Notes under the pieces: generated by a model
Seen by the model: the letters and a program-made list of their open reading frames with translations, nothing else
The model's database searches: none
What the model was told of the DNA's origin: nothing
Part shown: positions 16,829-25,807 of the stretch, piece by piece
Layout of the letters: every line of letters begins with the position of its first letter
How positions within the stretch are numbered: position 1 is the first letter of the stretch
Program-made: the position numbers and the translations under genes
Assembly (NCBI RefSeq): GCF_051960575.1
Contig: NZ_JBQCEE010000326.1
Span: forward strand, 1 to 38,882
DNA: 38,882 nt
Source: JBQCEE01 sp051960575
GTDB taxonomy: Bacteria; Actinomycetota; Actinomycetes; Mycobacteriales; Jatrophihabitantaceae
Reading direction: 5' to 3'

Positions 16829-17838
16829 GACCGCTGCGCGAACGCAACCAGCTCATGGTCGGGCTGGTCGGCACGCTCGTCGCCGTCGCCCTCGTGCTGC
16901 TGGCGGTGAACCTGTCGTCGCTGCCGTTCGTGCACCCGACCGACGACTACCACGCACAGTTCGCCAACGCCGCGGGCCTGAAGGAGGGCGACGACGTCCG
17001 CGTGCTCGGCGTGCCCGTCGGGTCGGTCGACGCGGTCGTCGTCGAGGGCGACCACGTGCGCGTCGACTTCAGCCTGGACGCAGGGGTGCACCTCGGCGAC
17101 GCGTCGTCGGCCTCGATCGAGGTGGCGACGGTGCTCGGCAACCTGTTCCTGCAGATCGAGTCGGCCGGCAGCGGACAGCTGGCCGACGGTGGCACGATCC
17201 CGCTGCGCCGCACGACGGTGCCGTACTCACTCGTCCAGGCACTGCAGTCGTTCGCCGAGTTCGGCGACGGCACCAGGACGACGCAGCTGGCCACGTCGCT
17301 GCGCACGCTGGCGCGCTCGATCGAGGGCATCGCCCCGGCGGACGCGGCCGCCGCCCTGCGTGGCCTGACCTCCGTGGCCCGCACGCTCGCGGCGAAGCAG
17401 GACCGCATCCAGCAGATCCTCGACGCGTCCAACGCGATCGTCGACACCCTCAATGCCAACTCGGGACCGCTGGTGCAGCTGGTGCTGCAGGGCGACGCGT
17501 TCCTGCAGCTGGTCGAGCAACGGCGCGCGATCATCACCTCGTTGCTGCGCGACACCGCCTCCCTCGCGCAGCAGCTCGACACCCTCGTGCGCCGCGACGG
17601 CGGCCACCTGACCTCGCTGCTGCGCAGCGTCGACACGCTCAGCACGCTGCTCGCCCGTGACCGGACGAAGCTGCAGCGCGCCGTGCTCGTGCTCGGCCAG
17701 TTCTCGGTCAACATCGCCAACGCCACCGGGTCGGGGCCCTGGCTCGACCTCTACGTGCCGGCGGCGGTCACGCCGGACAGCCAGATCGCGGCCTGCGGGG
17801 CGCACCCCGACTCGTCGACGAGGCCGTGCGGTGACTGA
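16825..17838 (+). CDS. mceC: Mce family protein MceC
   Basis: 337 residues, ATGA overlap with mceB. N-terminal basic MRPLRERNQ, a membrane helix (~10-30), the MCE domain with NAAGLKEGDDVRVLGVPVGSV and ATVLGNLFLQIE, followed by a helical region (~150-300) and a short tail with a CGAHPDSSTRPCG cysteine pair. One subunit of the Mce tunnel. Its stop lies inside the next gene's first codons. Confidence 0.92.
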   Translation: MRPLRERNQLMVGLVGTLVAVALVLLAVNLSSLPFVHPTDDYHAQFANAAGLKEGDDVRVLGVPVGSVDAVVVEGDHVRVDFSLDAGVHLGDASSASIEVATVLGNLFLQIESAGSGQLADGGTIPLRRTTVPYSLVQALQSFAEFGDGTRTTQLATSLRTLARSIEGIAPADAAAALRGLTSVARTLAAKQDRIQQILDASNAIVDTLNANSGPLVQLVLQGDAFLQLVEQRRAIITSLLRDTASLAQQLDTLVRRDGGHLTSLLRSVDTLSTLLARDRTKLQRAVLVLGQFSVNIANATGSGPWLDLYVPAAVTPDSQIAACGAHPDSSTRPCGD

Positions 17839-19066
17839 CCTCGGCACGCGGGCGCTCGCCCGCTTCGGACTCCGCACGGTGCTCGTCGCCGCCGTGGCCC
17901 TCGCGGCGGTCGTCGTCGCCGCGGGCTGGTTCGTGGTGCACCTGCTGCGCGGCGGCGAGTACACGATCACGGCGCGCTTCCCGGCGACCCCCGGTCTGTA
18001 CGCGGGCAACTCGGTCGACATCCTCGGTGTGCCCACCGGCCACATCACGGCCATCACCGCGAAGGCCTCGTATGTCGAGGTGCGCATCGCTCTGCCGGAC
18101 GACGTGAAGGTGCCCGCCGGCGCGAAGGCGGTGGTGCTCGCACCCAACCCGGTGAGCGACCGCTACGTCGAGCTGACGCCCTCCTACACCGGCGGGCCGG
18201 TGCTGCCGCACGGCGCCGTGATCGATCTGAAGGACACGGTGGTGCCGCTCGAGCTCGACCAGGTCTTCTCCAGCGTCGACACGTTCGCCCGCACGCTCGG
18301 CCCGAGCGGGGCGAACAAGGACGGCGCCCTCACCGACGTGCTGCACGCCTTCGCGCAGCTGGCCGACGGGCGCGGGGCCGACGTGCACGACGCCATCACC
18401 CAGCTCGCCGCCGCCCTGCCGGCCCTGACCGACAACCCCGACGCCCTCGCGAAGCTCGTCACCGGGCTCGACCGGCTCACCTCGACCCTCGCCCAGCGGC
18501 ACGACGAGATCGACAGCGTCGACCGCGACCTCGCCTCGGTGACGACCCAGTTCGCCGACGACCGGCAGCTGATCGCCACCGCCATCGCGAACGTGCAGCG
18601 CGGCCTCGCGTCGGTCACGACCTTCCTGCGCACCAACCGCGCCCGGATCGGCTCGAGCCTGCGCAACCTCGCCACGACCGTCTCGGCGATCATGAGCGAG
18701 CAGCAGGCGCTCATCAAGACCTTCGACGTCGCCCCGCTCGGCTTCCAGAACTTCAACCGCGCCATCACCCTGCACGGCCCGTGCCCCACGGCCACCGGAC
18801 GCCCGCTCGGATGCCCCGCGCTCTACGCCCGGGTGATCCTCGGGCCGGGCACGCCCGGCGTGGTGACCACCTACTGCGGGCAGCCGTTCAACTCGGTGCT
18901 CGCCGTGCTCGCGTTCAACTCGCCGGTGAACCTGGCCGCGGTGCGGCGCGGGGACGCCCTCGACACCCTCTGCGCGGCCGAGGCCGGCCTGATCCAGAAG
19001 CGGGCATCGCCACCCGGCGCGCCACCCGTGCCCGATCTCCAGCTCAGCACCTACGTGGGGCGTTGA
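17831..19066 (+). CDS. mceD: Mce family protein MceD
   Basis: 411 residues, beginning at a GTG that overlaps mceC by 8 bases. Anchor helix ~14-34 (VLVAAVALAAVVVAAGWFVV), MCE domain with ATPGLYAGNSVDILGVPTGH and NPVSDRYVELTPSY, a long coiled helical region (~150-290), and a C-terminal region with four or five cysteines (GPCPTATGRPLGCPALYA, TYCGQPFN, DTLCAAEAG). This Cys-rich end is common in actinobacterial MceD proteins and may form disulfides outside the membrane. Confidence 0.92.
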   Translation: MTDLGTRALARFGLRTVLVAAVALAAVVVAAGWFVVHLLRGGEYTITARFPATPGLYAGNSVDILGVPTGHITAITAKASYVEVRIALPDDVKVPAGAKAVVLAPNPVSDRYVELTPSYTGGPVLPHGAVIDLKDTVVPLELDQVFSSVDTFARTLGPSGANKDGALTDVLHAFAQLADGRGADVHDAITQLAAALPALTDNPDALAKLVTGLDRLTSTLAQRHDEIDSVDRDLASVTTQFADDRQLIATAIANVQRGLASVTTFLRTNRARIGSSLRNLATTVSAIMSEQQALIKTFDVAPLGFQNFNRAITLHGPCPTATGRPLGCPALYARVILGPGTPGVVTTYCGQPFNSVLAVLAFNSPVNLAAVRRGDALDTLCAAEAGLIQKRASPPGAPPVPDLQLSTYVGR

Positions 19067-19067
19067 G

Positions 19068-20135
19068 ATGCGCCGATCACTGCTGCCCGTGCTCGCGTCC
19101 GGCGCGCTGCTGCTGTCGGGGTGCGGCCTCACCCTCGAGGACCTGCCCGCGCCCGACGCCCTGAACGGCGCGGCCGCCTACACCGTGACCGCGCAGTTCA
19201 CCGACGTCCAGAACCTCACCGTCGGGGCGAAGGTCAAGCTGGCGGGCGTCGTCGTCGGCGAGGTGTCGTCGATCAGCACGCACGACTTCGTCGCCGACGT
19301 GCGCCTCCGTGTCGAGCAGCGGTTCCCGCTCGCGGCCGACGCGCAGTTCCAGATCCGCTTCACCACCCCGCTGGGCGAGGACTTCGTCGCCGTGACCTCG
19401 ACGCTGCGTCCGGGCGCGCCACGCCTCGCGGCCGGCACCACCGTCAGGGTGGCGCAGACCAGCGCCGCGCCGTCGATCGAGGACACCTTCGCCGCCGTCT
19501 CGACCCTGCTCAACGGCGGCGGGCTCGACCAGATCCACGTCATCGCCACGGAGCTGCAACAGACGTTGCACGGCCGCAACGGCGCGGTGCGCGACATCAT
19601 CGGGCAGCTCGACACGGTGCTGGCGACGCTCGACGACCACAAGGGCGACATCGACCGCACCCTGGTGTCGCTGCGCGACCTCGCCGGGCAGCTCGACCGC
19701 GACGACACCACGATCACGCAGGCGCTGCAGCAGTTCCCGGACGCCCTTCGCACGCTCGCCGACAACACGGCCGGCCTCACCCGGCTGCTGCAGAAGGTGC
19801 AGGGCCTCGGCGTGACCGTGCGCGGCCTGCTCGACCGCAGCACCGGCGACATGATCGCGACGCTCGACAACCTGCAGCCGACGCTCGACTCGCTGCGCGC
19901 GGCCGACGCCACGCTCGTCCCCACCTTCCGCACGCTGATCCGCTTCGGACAGCTGTTCGACCACGCCGCGCCCGGCGACTACGTGAACCTCTACGGCACG
20001 ATCGTCGGCCTGTTGCAGTCACCCGGCTACCAGCCGCAGGCGGGCGGCGAGGCGCACGCCGAGGCCGGGGCGCCGGTGACGGCGCCGGACGCCACGTCGT
20101 CGGTGTCCGTCCTGCTCGGCGGGGGGCGACGATGA
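19068..20135 (+). CDS. mceE: Mce lipoprotein MceE (LprK-like)
   Basis: 355 residues with a lipoprotein signal peptide: MRRSLLPVLASG then a lipobox LLSGC with the lipid-modified Cys at 19. The MCE domain follows (DVQNLTVGAKVKLAGVVVGEV, TPLGEDFVAVT) and then a helical region. The lipoprotein member anchors the Mce assembly in the membrane from outside, which is the position-five role in mce operons. ATG 19068 is one base after the mceD stop, and the stop overlaps mceF (ATGA). Confidence 0.94.
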   Translation: MRRSLLPVLASGALLLSGCGLTLEDLPAPDALNGAAAYTVTAQFTDVQNLTVGAKVKLAGVVVGEVSSISTHDFVADVRLRVEQRFPLAADAQFQIRFTTPLGEDFVAVTSTLRPGAPRLAAGTTVRVAQTSAAPSIEDTFAAVSTLLNGGGLDQIHVIATELQQTLHGRNGAVRDIIGQLDTVLATLDDHKGDIDRTLVSLRDLAGQLDRDDTTITQALQQFPDALRTLADNTAGLTRLLQKVQGLGVTVRGLLDRSTGDMIATLDNLQPTLDSLRAADATLVPTFRTLIRFGQLFDHAAPGDYVNLYGTIVGLLQSPGYQPQAGGEAHAEAGAPVTAPDATSSVSVLLGGGRR

Positions 20136-21400
20136 AGCGCGGCACGGTGATCGCCCAGCTGGTCGTCTTCGGGCTCATCTCGGTGGTCGTGCTGAGCGTG
20201 GCGGTGTTCCAGCTGCTCGGGGTGCGCGTCGTCGACCGGCCGTACTCGCTCACCGTGCAACTGAAAACCGCCGGCGGCATCTTCGACAGCGCCGAGGTGG
20301 CGATGCGGGGCGTGCAGATCGGCCGCGTCGACGACGTGCAGCTGCACACCGACGGCGTCACGCTCACCCTGTCGATCGACCACGGCGTGCAGATCCCCGA
20401 CAACGCGGTCGCGCGCATCACCGACCTGTCGGCGGTCGGCGAGCAGTACGTCGACTTCGAGCCCGGCGCCCATCCGTCCGCGACGCCGTACCGGGCGGGC
20501 GCCGTGATCCCGGTCGACCGCACGTCGGTGCCGCTGCGCACGGCCACCGTGCTCTACGACCTCGAGCGGCTCATCGACTCGGTGAATGCGAAGGACCTGC
20601 AGATCATCGGACGCGAGGGCGCGGCCGCCTTCGCCGGCACCGGCCCGGCGCTGACGTCCCTCATCAGCGGCTCGGCGCGGCTGGTCGACGAGCTCTCGGC
20701 CAGTCAGGACAGCGCCGTCGAGCTGATCGGCAACGCCGCGGTGCTGCTGCACGACGCCGCCGGCGCGACCGGCGAGCTCACCCGGTTCAGCCGCTCGCTG
20801 CGCGCGCTGAGCGCCACGCTGGCGTCGTCGACCCCGACGCTCGACCGGCTGCTCGCCGACGCCCCGGCGACCACCCGGCTGATCGACGATCTCGCGCGCA
20901 CCAACGCCGGATCGTTCGGCGTGCTGCTCGGCAACGTCGCGACGCTGTCGCAGATCCAGGTCGCACGCGTGCCGGGCCTGCAGGCCCTGCTCGTCGCCGT
21001 GCCGACCTTCGGGCGGCTCGCGCCGAAGATCGTCGTCGACGGCACCCTGAACGGCGTCGTCGAGGTCGACCGCAACGACCCGGTCTGCTCGACCGGCCTG
21101 CCCCTCACCAGCCCGATCTCGGGCCGGCGCACGCCGCTGCACGAGGTGACCTGTCCGGGCTCGATCATCGCGCGCGGCGCCGCCAACGCCCCGCGGCCCG
21201 GCGCGGCCCCGGCCGGCGCGGACGCGTCGGCCCTGCTGGCCCCCGACGGCCGTAGCGAGGTCGGCGGCTACGACGCCGCGAGCGGACTGATCACGACCAG
21301 CGACGGCACGCCCCTGCGCCTCGGGCTCACCGGCGGCCAGGACCGCGTGCTCGGCCCGAACTCGTGGCAGGCCCTGCTGCTCGCCGGCGCGCACGGCTGA
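20132..21400 (+). CDS. mceF: Mce family protein MceF
   Basis: 422 residues, ATGA overlap with mceE. Membrane helix ~8-28, MCE domain with LKTAGGIFDSAEVAMRGVQI and DLSAVGEQYVDFEP, a helical region (~150-260), and a long low-complexity Ala/Pro-rich C-terminal domain with two cysteines (DPVCSTGLP, VTCPGS). MceF is the last MCE subunit in the operon. The Mas gene follows after 35 bases. Confidence 0.93.
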   Translation: MKRGTVIAQLVVFGLISVVVLSVAVFQLLGVRVVDRPYSLTVQLKTAGGIFDSAEVAMRGVQIGRVDDVQLHTDGVTLTLSIDHGVQIPDNAVARITDLSAVGEQYVDFEPGAHPSATPYRAGAVIPVDRTSVPLRTATVLYDLERLIDSVNAKDLQIIGREGAAAFAGTGPALTSLISGSARLVDELSASQDSAVELIGNAAVLLHDAAGATGELTRFSRSLRALSATLASSTPTLDRLLADAPATTRLIDDLARTNAGSFGVLLGNVATLSQIQVARVPGLQALLVAVPTFGRLAPKIVVDGTLNGVVEVDRNDPVCSTGLPLTSPISGRRTPLHEVTCPGSIIARGAANAPRPGAAPAGADASALLAPDGRSEVGGYDAASGLITTSDGTPLRLGLTGGQDRVLGPNSWQALLLAGAHG

Positions 21401-21435
21401 CCTGACGCGTGACCTCCCCAGCTGGAAGGACGAAG

Positions 21436-22131
21436 ATGCCTGCCATGTCCGACGCCCGTCCCGAGGTCTCCGCCGACGCCACGTCCGATGCCTCCGCCGA
21501 GATCCTTGCCGAGACGGCGGGAGGCCCGACACCCGACCGGCCGCGTCCGCGACCGTCGAAGGCCGAGAAGCTCGAGGCGAAGGCGGCCAGGTTGCGCGAG
21601 GCCGACGCCGCGCGCGCGGCCGCCGGGCCGGCCGGCCCGTCGTCCGCCCGCCCGTGGCAGATCGCGACGGGCGTGCTCACGGTGCTGCTGGTGCTCGCCG
21701 TGGCCGGTGGGCTGGTCTGGGGTCTGCGCAAGGACGACGCGTCCGACCCGCTGGCGGGCACACGCGCGACCGTCACGACGGTCGCGAAGCAGGCGGCCAC
21801 CGACTTCGGCTCGTACGACTACCGCCACCTCGACGCGGACTTCAACGGCGTGCTCGCCCACCTCACGCCGGCGTTCCGGAAGAACTACACGCCGATCACC
21901 GCCAAGCTGCGTCCGGCCATCGAGAAGTACCACGGCGTCTCGAAGGCCGGCATCCAGTGCTTCGGCGTCTCGAGCCTCACCGCGACCCATGCCGTGGTCG
22001 TCGCCTGCCTCGACCAGACGGTGACCACGACGCAGTCGACGACGCCGACGATCGACCGCAACCGCGCGGTGATCACGCTGGACAAGCAGGCCGACGGCCA
22101 CTGGCTGGTGTCGGACCTGCAGCTCAAGTAG
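21436..22131 (+). CDS. Mce-associated membrane protein (Mas family)
   Basis: 231 residues: a charged N-terminal ~70 residues (Glu/Ala/Lys-rich, PSKAEKLEAKAARLREADAA, probably helical), one membrane helix (~76-95), then an extracytoplasmic NTF2-like domain (TDFGSYDYRHLDADFNGVLA, LTPAFRKNYTP, DQTVTTTQST). This layout is that of Mas proteins encoded after mceF, which stabilise the Mce complex. The ATG at 21436 has an AAGGACGAAG purine-rich site directly upstream; GTG 21409 is in frame but less supported. It ends in a terminator-like hairpin. Confidence 0.88.
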   Translation: MPAMSDARPEVSADATSDASAEILAETAGGPTPDRPRPRPSKAEKLEAKAARLREADAARAAAGPAGPSSARPWQIATGVLTVLLVLAVAGGLVWGLRKDDASDPLAGTRATVTTVAKQAATDFGSYDYRHLDADFNGVLAHLTPAFRKNYTPITAKLRPAIEKYHGVSKAGIQCFGVSSLTATHAVVVACLDQTVTTTQSTTPTIDRNRAVITLDKQADGHWLVSDLQLK

Positions 22132-22165
22132 CCGGCGCGACGCCGCGTGCCGCGGCGGCTACTTG
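22125..22165. terminator. Hairpin containing both convergent stop codons
   Basis: CAAGTAGCCG (22125-22134) pairs perfectly with CGGCTACTTG (22156-22165). The TAG stop of the Mas gene and the TAG stop of the minus-strand UPF0182 gene lie in opposite arms. With GC-rich sequence between, it likely ends both transcripts. Confidence 0.55.
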
Positions 22166-25100
22166 CTGCCGTACTTCGACTGGTACTCGTCGATCAGCGA
22201 CTGCAACCGCGCGGTCGTCGACGCGATCTCGGACGCGTTGCCCGACTTCAACGCCGCCTGCTGGGCCTGCGTGGCCGAGGCCAGGTCGGCGAGCAGCTGC
22301 GACTGCGCGGGCGGGATCGTCGTCACCGTCACGGTCGGCGCGGGCGTCCCCGACGACGACGTGGACGGGCTCGGCGACGTGGTCGGCGGCGACGACGACC
22401 CGGACGACGACGGGCTCGGCGAGGGCGAGGTCGACGGCGTGCTCGGCGTCCCCTGGTTGAGGTTCAGCGAGGCACCCGGCGTGCGGAGGTTGCGCAGGTC
22501 GTCGAGGGCCGAGGTGAGCGTCTTGTTGTAGCCGATCGCCTTGTTCCCGTACGTGACCAGCACACGCTGCAACCGCGGGAACGCGGCGGACCCGCCGCCG
22601 GTCGCCTGGATGTACAGCGGCTCGACGTACAGGAACGAGTTGCCGACCGGCAGCGTCAGCAGGTTGCCGTGCAGCACCTGGCTCTGCGACTGGTTGAACA
22701 GCGAGATGTCCTTCGAGATGTTGTCCTCGGTCTTGAAGACGTTGGCGACCTGCGCCGGCCCGACGATCGTCCCGCCGCCCTGCACCTGCAGGACCGTCAT
22801 CTTCCCGTAGTTCGGCCCGGGATCGCTGTCGACCGAGATGTAGGCCGCGAGGTTCTGGCCGGCGTTGACGACCATCGGCGACGTCAGCTGGAACTGCGGC
22901 GTCGGGGTCTTGGCGTTCGGGTCGGCCGGGTCGTTGGCGAGGATGTAGTACGCGGGCTGGCTCGCGCCGGTGGTCGAGAACGGGTCGTCGGGCACCGCCC
23001 ACTTGCCACGTCCGTTGTAGGCCGCGACCGGGTCGCTGATGTGGTACTGCGCCAGCAGGCCGCGCTGCACGTTGAACAGGTCCTGCGGGTAGCGCACGTG
23101 CGCGAGCACCTCCGACGGCATGGCGCTCTGCGGCTGCACCAGGCCCGGGAAGACCCGCATCCAGGCCTTGAGGACCGGGTCGGGCTGGTTGACCTGGTTC
23201 CAGGCGTAGAGCTTCACCGTGCCGTCGTAGGCGTCGACGGTGGCCTTGACCGAGTTGCGGATGTAGTTGATCTGCTGGTCGGCCTGGCCCGGCTGCACCG
23301 AGGTGTTGGTGAGGTCGGACAGCGAGCTGCGCTCGGAGTACGGGTAGTTCGCCATCGTCGTGTAGCCGTCGACCATCCACATGATGTGGCCGGTCTTCGA
23401 GTCGACGAAGGGGAACGGGTCACCGTCGACGGTGAGGAACGGCGCGACCTTCTCGACGCGCTGCTTCGGGTCGCGGTTGATGATGATCTTCGCGCCGGAC
23501 GCGCTCACCGTGCTGTTCAGGATGAAGTTCGTCTCGCCGTAGTTGGCGGCGAAGGCGAGGCGGGTGAAGAAGTTGTCGAGCTTGATCCCGCCCTTGCCCT
23601 GGTAGGTGACGTTGCTGCCACCGTTCGCGTCGAACTCCCGCGGGGTGCCCTTCGCGCCGACGATCGAGTAGTTGTTGCCGAGCTGGCCGTAGTAGACGTC
23701 GGGCTGCTTGATGTCCAGCGCGCCCGTCGGCGGGATGTCGCCCTCGGTGTAGGAGTTCTTGTCGCCGTTGGTGACGTCCTGGTCGGCCTGCGCGGCGACG
23801 AAACCGTAGCCGTGCGTGTAGACGGTGTGCTGGTTGATCCAGTTGTTCTGCGAGCCGCTCAGGTTGCTGCCGACGGCCTGCTCGCGCACCGCGACGATGT
23901 AGTCGTGCTCGGTCTGCGCCTTGGTGAGCGGGTCGGGCAGCGTGTAGCGGTCGACGTCGAGGGTGCCCGAGAAGGCGTAGGGCAGACCGATCTTCTGCGT
24001 GTTCAGGAAGGTCGCGCTGACGATGGCCGGGTCGAGGATGCGGATGTTGTCGAGGGTCGCGTTGCCCGCCCCCTGCTGCGGCAGGGTGGTGGCGTCCGGG
24101 GTGCCGTTGGCCGGGTACGGCACGTAGGTGACGCTGCCCTTGACCGCCCGGTCGGTGCCGACGGTCTGGATGCCGTACGCGTCGCGCGTCGCGTTGATGT
24201 TGCGCGCGATGTACGGCGCCTCCTTGTCGCTGGCGTTCGGGTTCACCGTCACCGACTGCACGATCGCCGGGTAGAGCCCGCTCATCAGCACGCTGAGCAC
24301 CATCATCACGATGAAGCCGATGCCCGGCAGCACCGCGCTGCGCAGCCAGAGGCTGCCGAGCACCATCAGCGCGAGGATCAGGGTGATCCAGAACAGGATC
24401 GTCTTGGCCGGCAGCGCCGCGTGCACGTCGGCGTACGAGGCGCCGGTGAACTTGCTGCGGTCGGAGAAGACGAAGCCGTACCGGTCGAGCCAGTACGCCG
24501 CCGCCTTGAGCAGCATGAAGACGAAGATCAGGATCGTGACGTGCCGGCGGGCCGCGATGGTGAACTTCGGCCCCGGCGTCTGCAGCCGGATCGCGCCGGT
24601 GAGGTAGTGGACGCCCACGCTGAGGATGAGCGAGAAGATCACGGCGGTGAACCCGAAGCCCAGCAGCAGGCGGTAGGCCGGGTAGTCGAAGGCGTAGAAG
24701 CCGATGTCGAGGTGGAACTGCGGATCGGTCTGGCCGAACGACCCGCCGTTGAGGAACAGCTGCCAGGTGGCCCAGTCACCCTGCGCGGACGCGCCCGCGC
24801 TGAGGAACGCGATCACCGCGACGGCGGTGAGCACCAGGACGCGGCGCGGCTCGAGCTGGTTCACGTACCGCTGCAGGTTCTGCTGCTCGGGCGACATCGG
24901 GCGGAACGGGGGGCGGCTCAGGTAGGCGGCCACGATGTTGCCGCCGATGATCAGCGCCATCACCGCGCCGAACACGAAGAAGAGCACCACCCGCGTCCAG
25001 AACATCGTCGTGTAGACGTTGCGGTGGCCGACCTCGCCGAACCACAGCCAGTTGATGTAGACGCCGCTGAACTTGACCGCGAGCACGATCAGGACGATCA

Positions 25101-25176
25101 GCGCGACGACGACCCCGATGAGGATCTTGGTACGTCGTGACACGGCGAACGGCGGGATGGGCGGCCGCATGGCCAC
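22159..25176 (-). CDS. UPF0182 family large membrane protein (Rv3193c-like)
   Basis: 1005 residues, the usual size for UPF0182 proteins. About seven membrane helices occupy the first ~320 residues, with the typical INWLWFGEVGHRNVYTTMFW motif near residue 42 and FHLDIGFYAFDYPAYRLLLG. The large extracytoplasmic domain has AWMRVFPGLVQPQSAMP and HVRYPQDLFNVQR. A Ser/Pro/Thr-rich tail (~910-955) precedes a C-terminal helical region of ~50 residues. Function is not established. The GTG at 25176 is favoured because an AGGAG site lies 6 bases upstream; ATG 25170 is the alternative. It is divergent from PPA1309 and opens the conserved block that leads to whiB7. Confidence 0.93.
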   Translation of the reverse strand: MAMRPPIPPFAVSRRTKILIGVVVALIVLIVLAVKFSGVYINWLWFGEVGHRNVYTTMFWTRVVLFFVFGAVMALIIGGNIVAAYLSRPPFRPMSPEQQNLQRYVNQLEPRRVLVLTAVAVIAFLSAGASAQGDWATWQLFLNGGSFGQTDPQFHLDIGFYAFDYPAYRLLLGFGFTAVIFSLILSVGVHYLTGAIRLQTPGPKFTIAARRHVTILIFVFMLLKAAAYWLDRYGFVFSDRSKFTGASYADVHAALPAKTILFWITLILALMVLGSLWLRSAVLPGIGFIVMMVLSVLMSGLYPAIVQSVTVNPNASDKEAPYIARNINATRDAYGIQTVGTDRAVKGSVTYVPYPANGTPDATTLPQQGAGNATLDNIRILDPAIVSATFLNTQKIGLPYAFSGTLDVDRYTLPDPLTKAQTEHDYIVAVREQAVGSNLSGSQNNWINQHTVYTHGYGFVAAQADQDVTNGDKNSYTEGDIPPTGALDIKQPDVYYGQLGNNYSIVGAKGTPREFDANGGSNVTYQGKGGIKLDNFFTRLAFAANYGETNFILNSTVSASGAKIIINRDPKQRVEKVAPFLTVDGDPFPFVDSKTGHIMWMVDGYTTMANYPYSERSSLSDLTNTSVQPGQADQQINYIRNSVKATVDAYDGTVKLYAWNQVNQPDPVLKAWMRVFPGLVQPQSAMPSEVLAHVRYPQDLFNVQRGLLAQYHISDPVAAYNGRGKWAVPDDPFSTTGASQPAYYILANDPADPNAKTPTPQFQLTSPMVVNAGQNLAAYISVDSDPGPNYGKMTVLQVQGGGTIVGPAQVANVFKTEDNISKDISLFNQSQSQVLHGNLLTLPVGNSFLYVEPLYIQATGGGSAAFPRLQRVLVTYGNKAIGYNKTLTSALDDLRNLRTPGASLNLNQGTPSTPSTSPSPSPSSSGSSSPPTTSPSPSTSSSGTPAPTVTVTTIPPAQSQLLADLASATQAQQAALKSGNASEIASTTARLQSLIDEYQSKYGSK

Positions 25177-25212
25177 GGGCTGCTCCTGGGGTTCTCGCTC
25201 GACTGTCGGGTC

Positions 25213-25218
25213 AACGTA
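25213..25218 (-). promoter_or_regulatory. Candidate -10 box for the UPF0182 gene
   Basis: TACGTT on the minus strand (25218-25213) fits TAnnnT. A transcript would begin near 25206, about 30 bases before the GTG, leaving room for the AGGAG site. The -35 is weak (GTCGGA with 17-base spacing). Confidence 0.35.
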
Positions 25219-25251
25219 CTCGGCGCCGCGGGGGTTCCGACGCCATCACGT

Positions 25252-25257
25252 TACGGT
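25252..25257 (+). promoter_or_regulatory. -10 box of PPA1309 gene, likely leaderless
   Basis: TACGGT ends 6 bases before ATG 25264, so the mRNA is predicted to begin at the start codon. No Shine-Dalgarno sequence is present. Confidence 0.55.
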
Positions 25258-25263
25258 CACTGC

Positions 25264-25767
25264 ATGAGCGCAACGCTCGCGACGGCCGTCGCCGAGATCG
25301 AACAGCACGTCGCTGCCGGCGGGTGGGACCGCCCACCGATGCTCTACGCGCTGGTCAGCGCGGCCGCGCTGCGCGCCGAGGACCCGGGGCTCGCCGACCG
25401 GCTCGGGCTGGCCGACGTGGCCGGCGGCGTGCTCACGCCGATCGAGCAGGAGGAGCTGCCGGCCGGCGAGCTCGACGAGGTGCTCGCGCAGCTCGCCTGG
25501 CCCGACGCCGTCGAGGGCTGCGCGCTGGCGCAGGAGATCGTGCTGCTGCCACCGTCCGCTGAGGCGGGCCTGAGCGACGCGGAGGTCGCCGCCCGCGCCG
25601 CCGGGCACCCCGACCGTCGCGAGGCCCGGCTCGTGGTCGGCGTGCTCGCCGACGGCACGACCGCCGCCGTGCTGCGTCTGCGCGGTGACGGTGAGGACGA
25701 CCTGCTCACCGGCCCCGACCTTGCCCCGAACCTCGCCCGCGCCCTGCTCGACACCTTCGCCGACTGA
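25264..25767 (+). CDS. PPA1309 family protein
   Basis: 167 residues, soluble. Hallmarks of this actinobacterial family are visible: WDRPPMLYALVSAAAL near residue 21, LTPIEQEELPAG near 58, LAWPDAVEGCALAQEIVLLP near 78-97, and HPDRREARLVVGVLADG near 120. Its function is unknown. It is divergent from the UPF0182 gene and convergent with the PDZ-Lon gene, an order conserved in the block. The start is supported by the leaderless -10 spacing. Confidence 0.9.
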   Translation: MSATLATAVAEIEQHVAAGGWDRPPMLYALVSAAALRAEDPGLADRLGLADVAGGVLTPIEQEELPAGELDEVLAQLAWPDAVEGCALAQEIVLLPPSAEAGLSDAEVAARAAGHPDRREARLVVGVLADGTTAAVLRLRGDGEDDLLTGPDLAPNLARALLDTFAD

Positions 25768-25807
25768 CCCGGGCGACGGACCGCCCCCGCCACACCGGCC
25801 GGGAAGG

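Noticed and set aside
22147..25140. A 997-codon open frame on the plus strand opposite the UPF0182 gene
   Set aside because: High-GC third-position bias creates long antisense frames. The product is Arg/Val/Asp-rich repetitive sequence with no domain, while the opposite strand encodes a clear UPF0182 protein.
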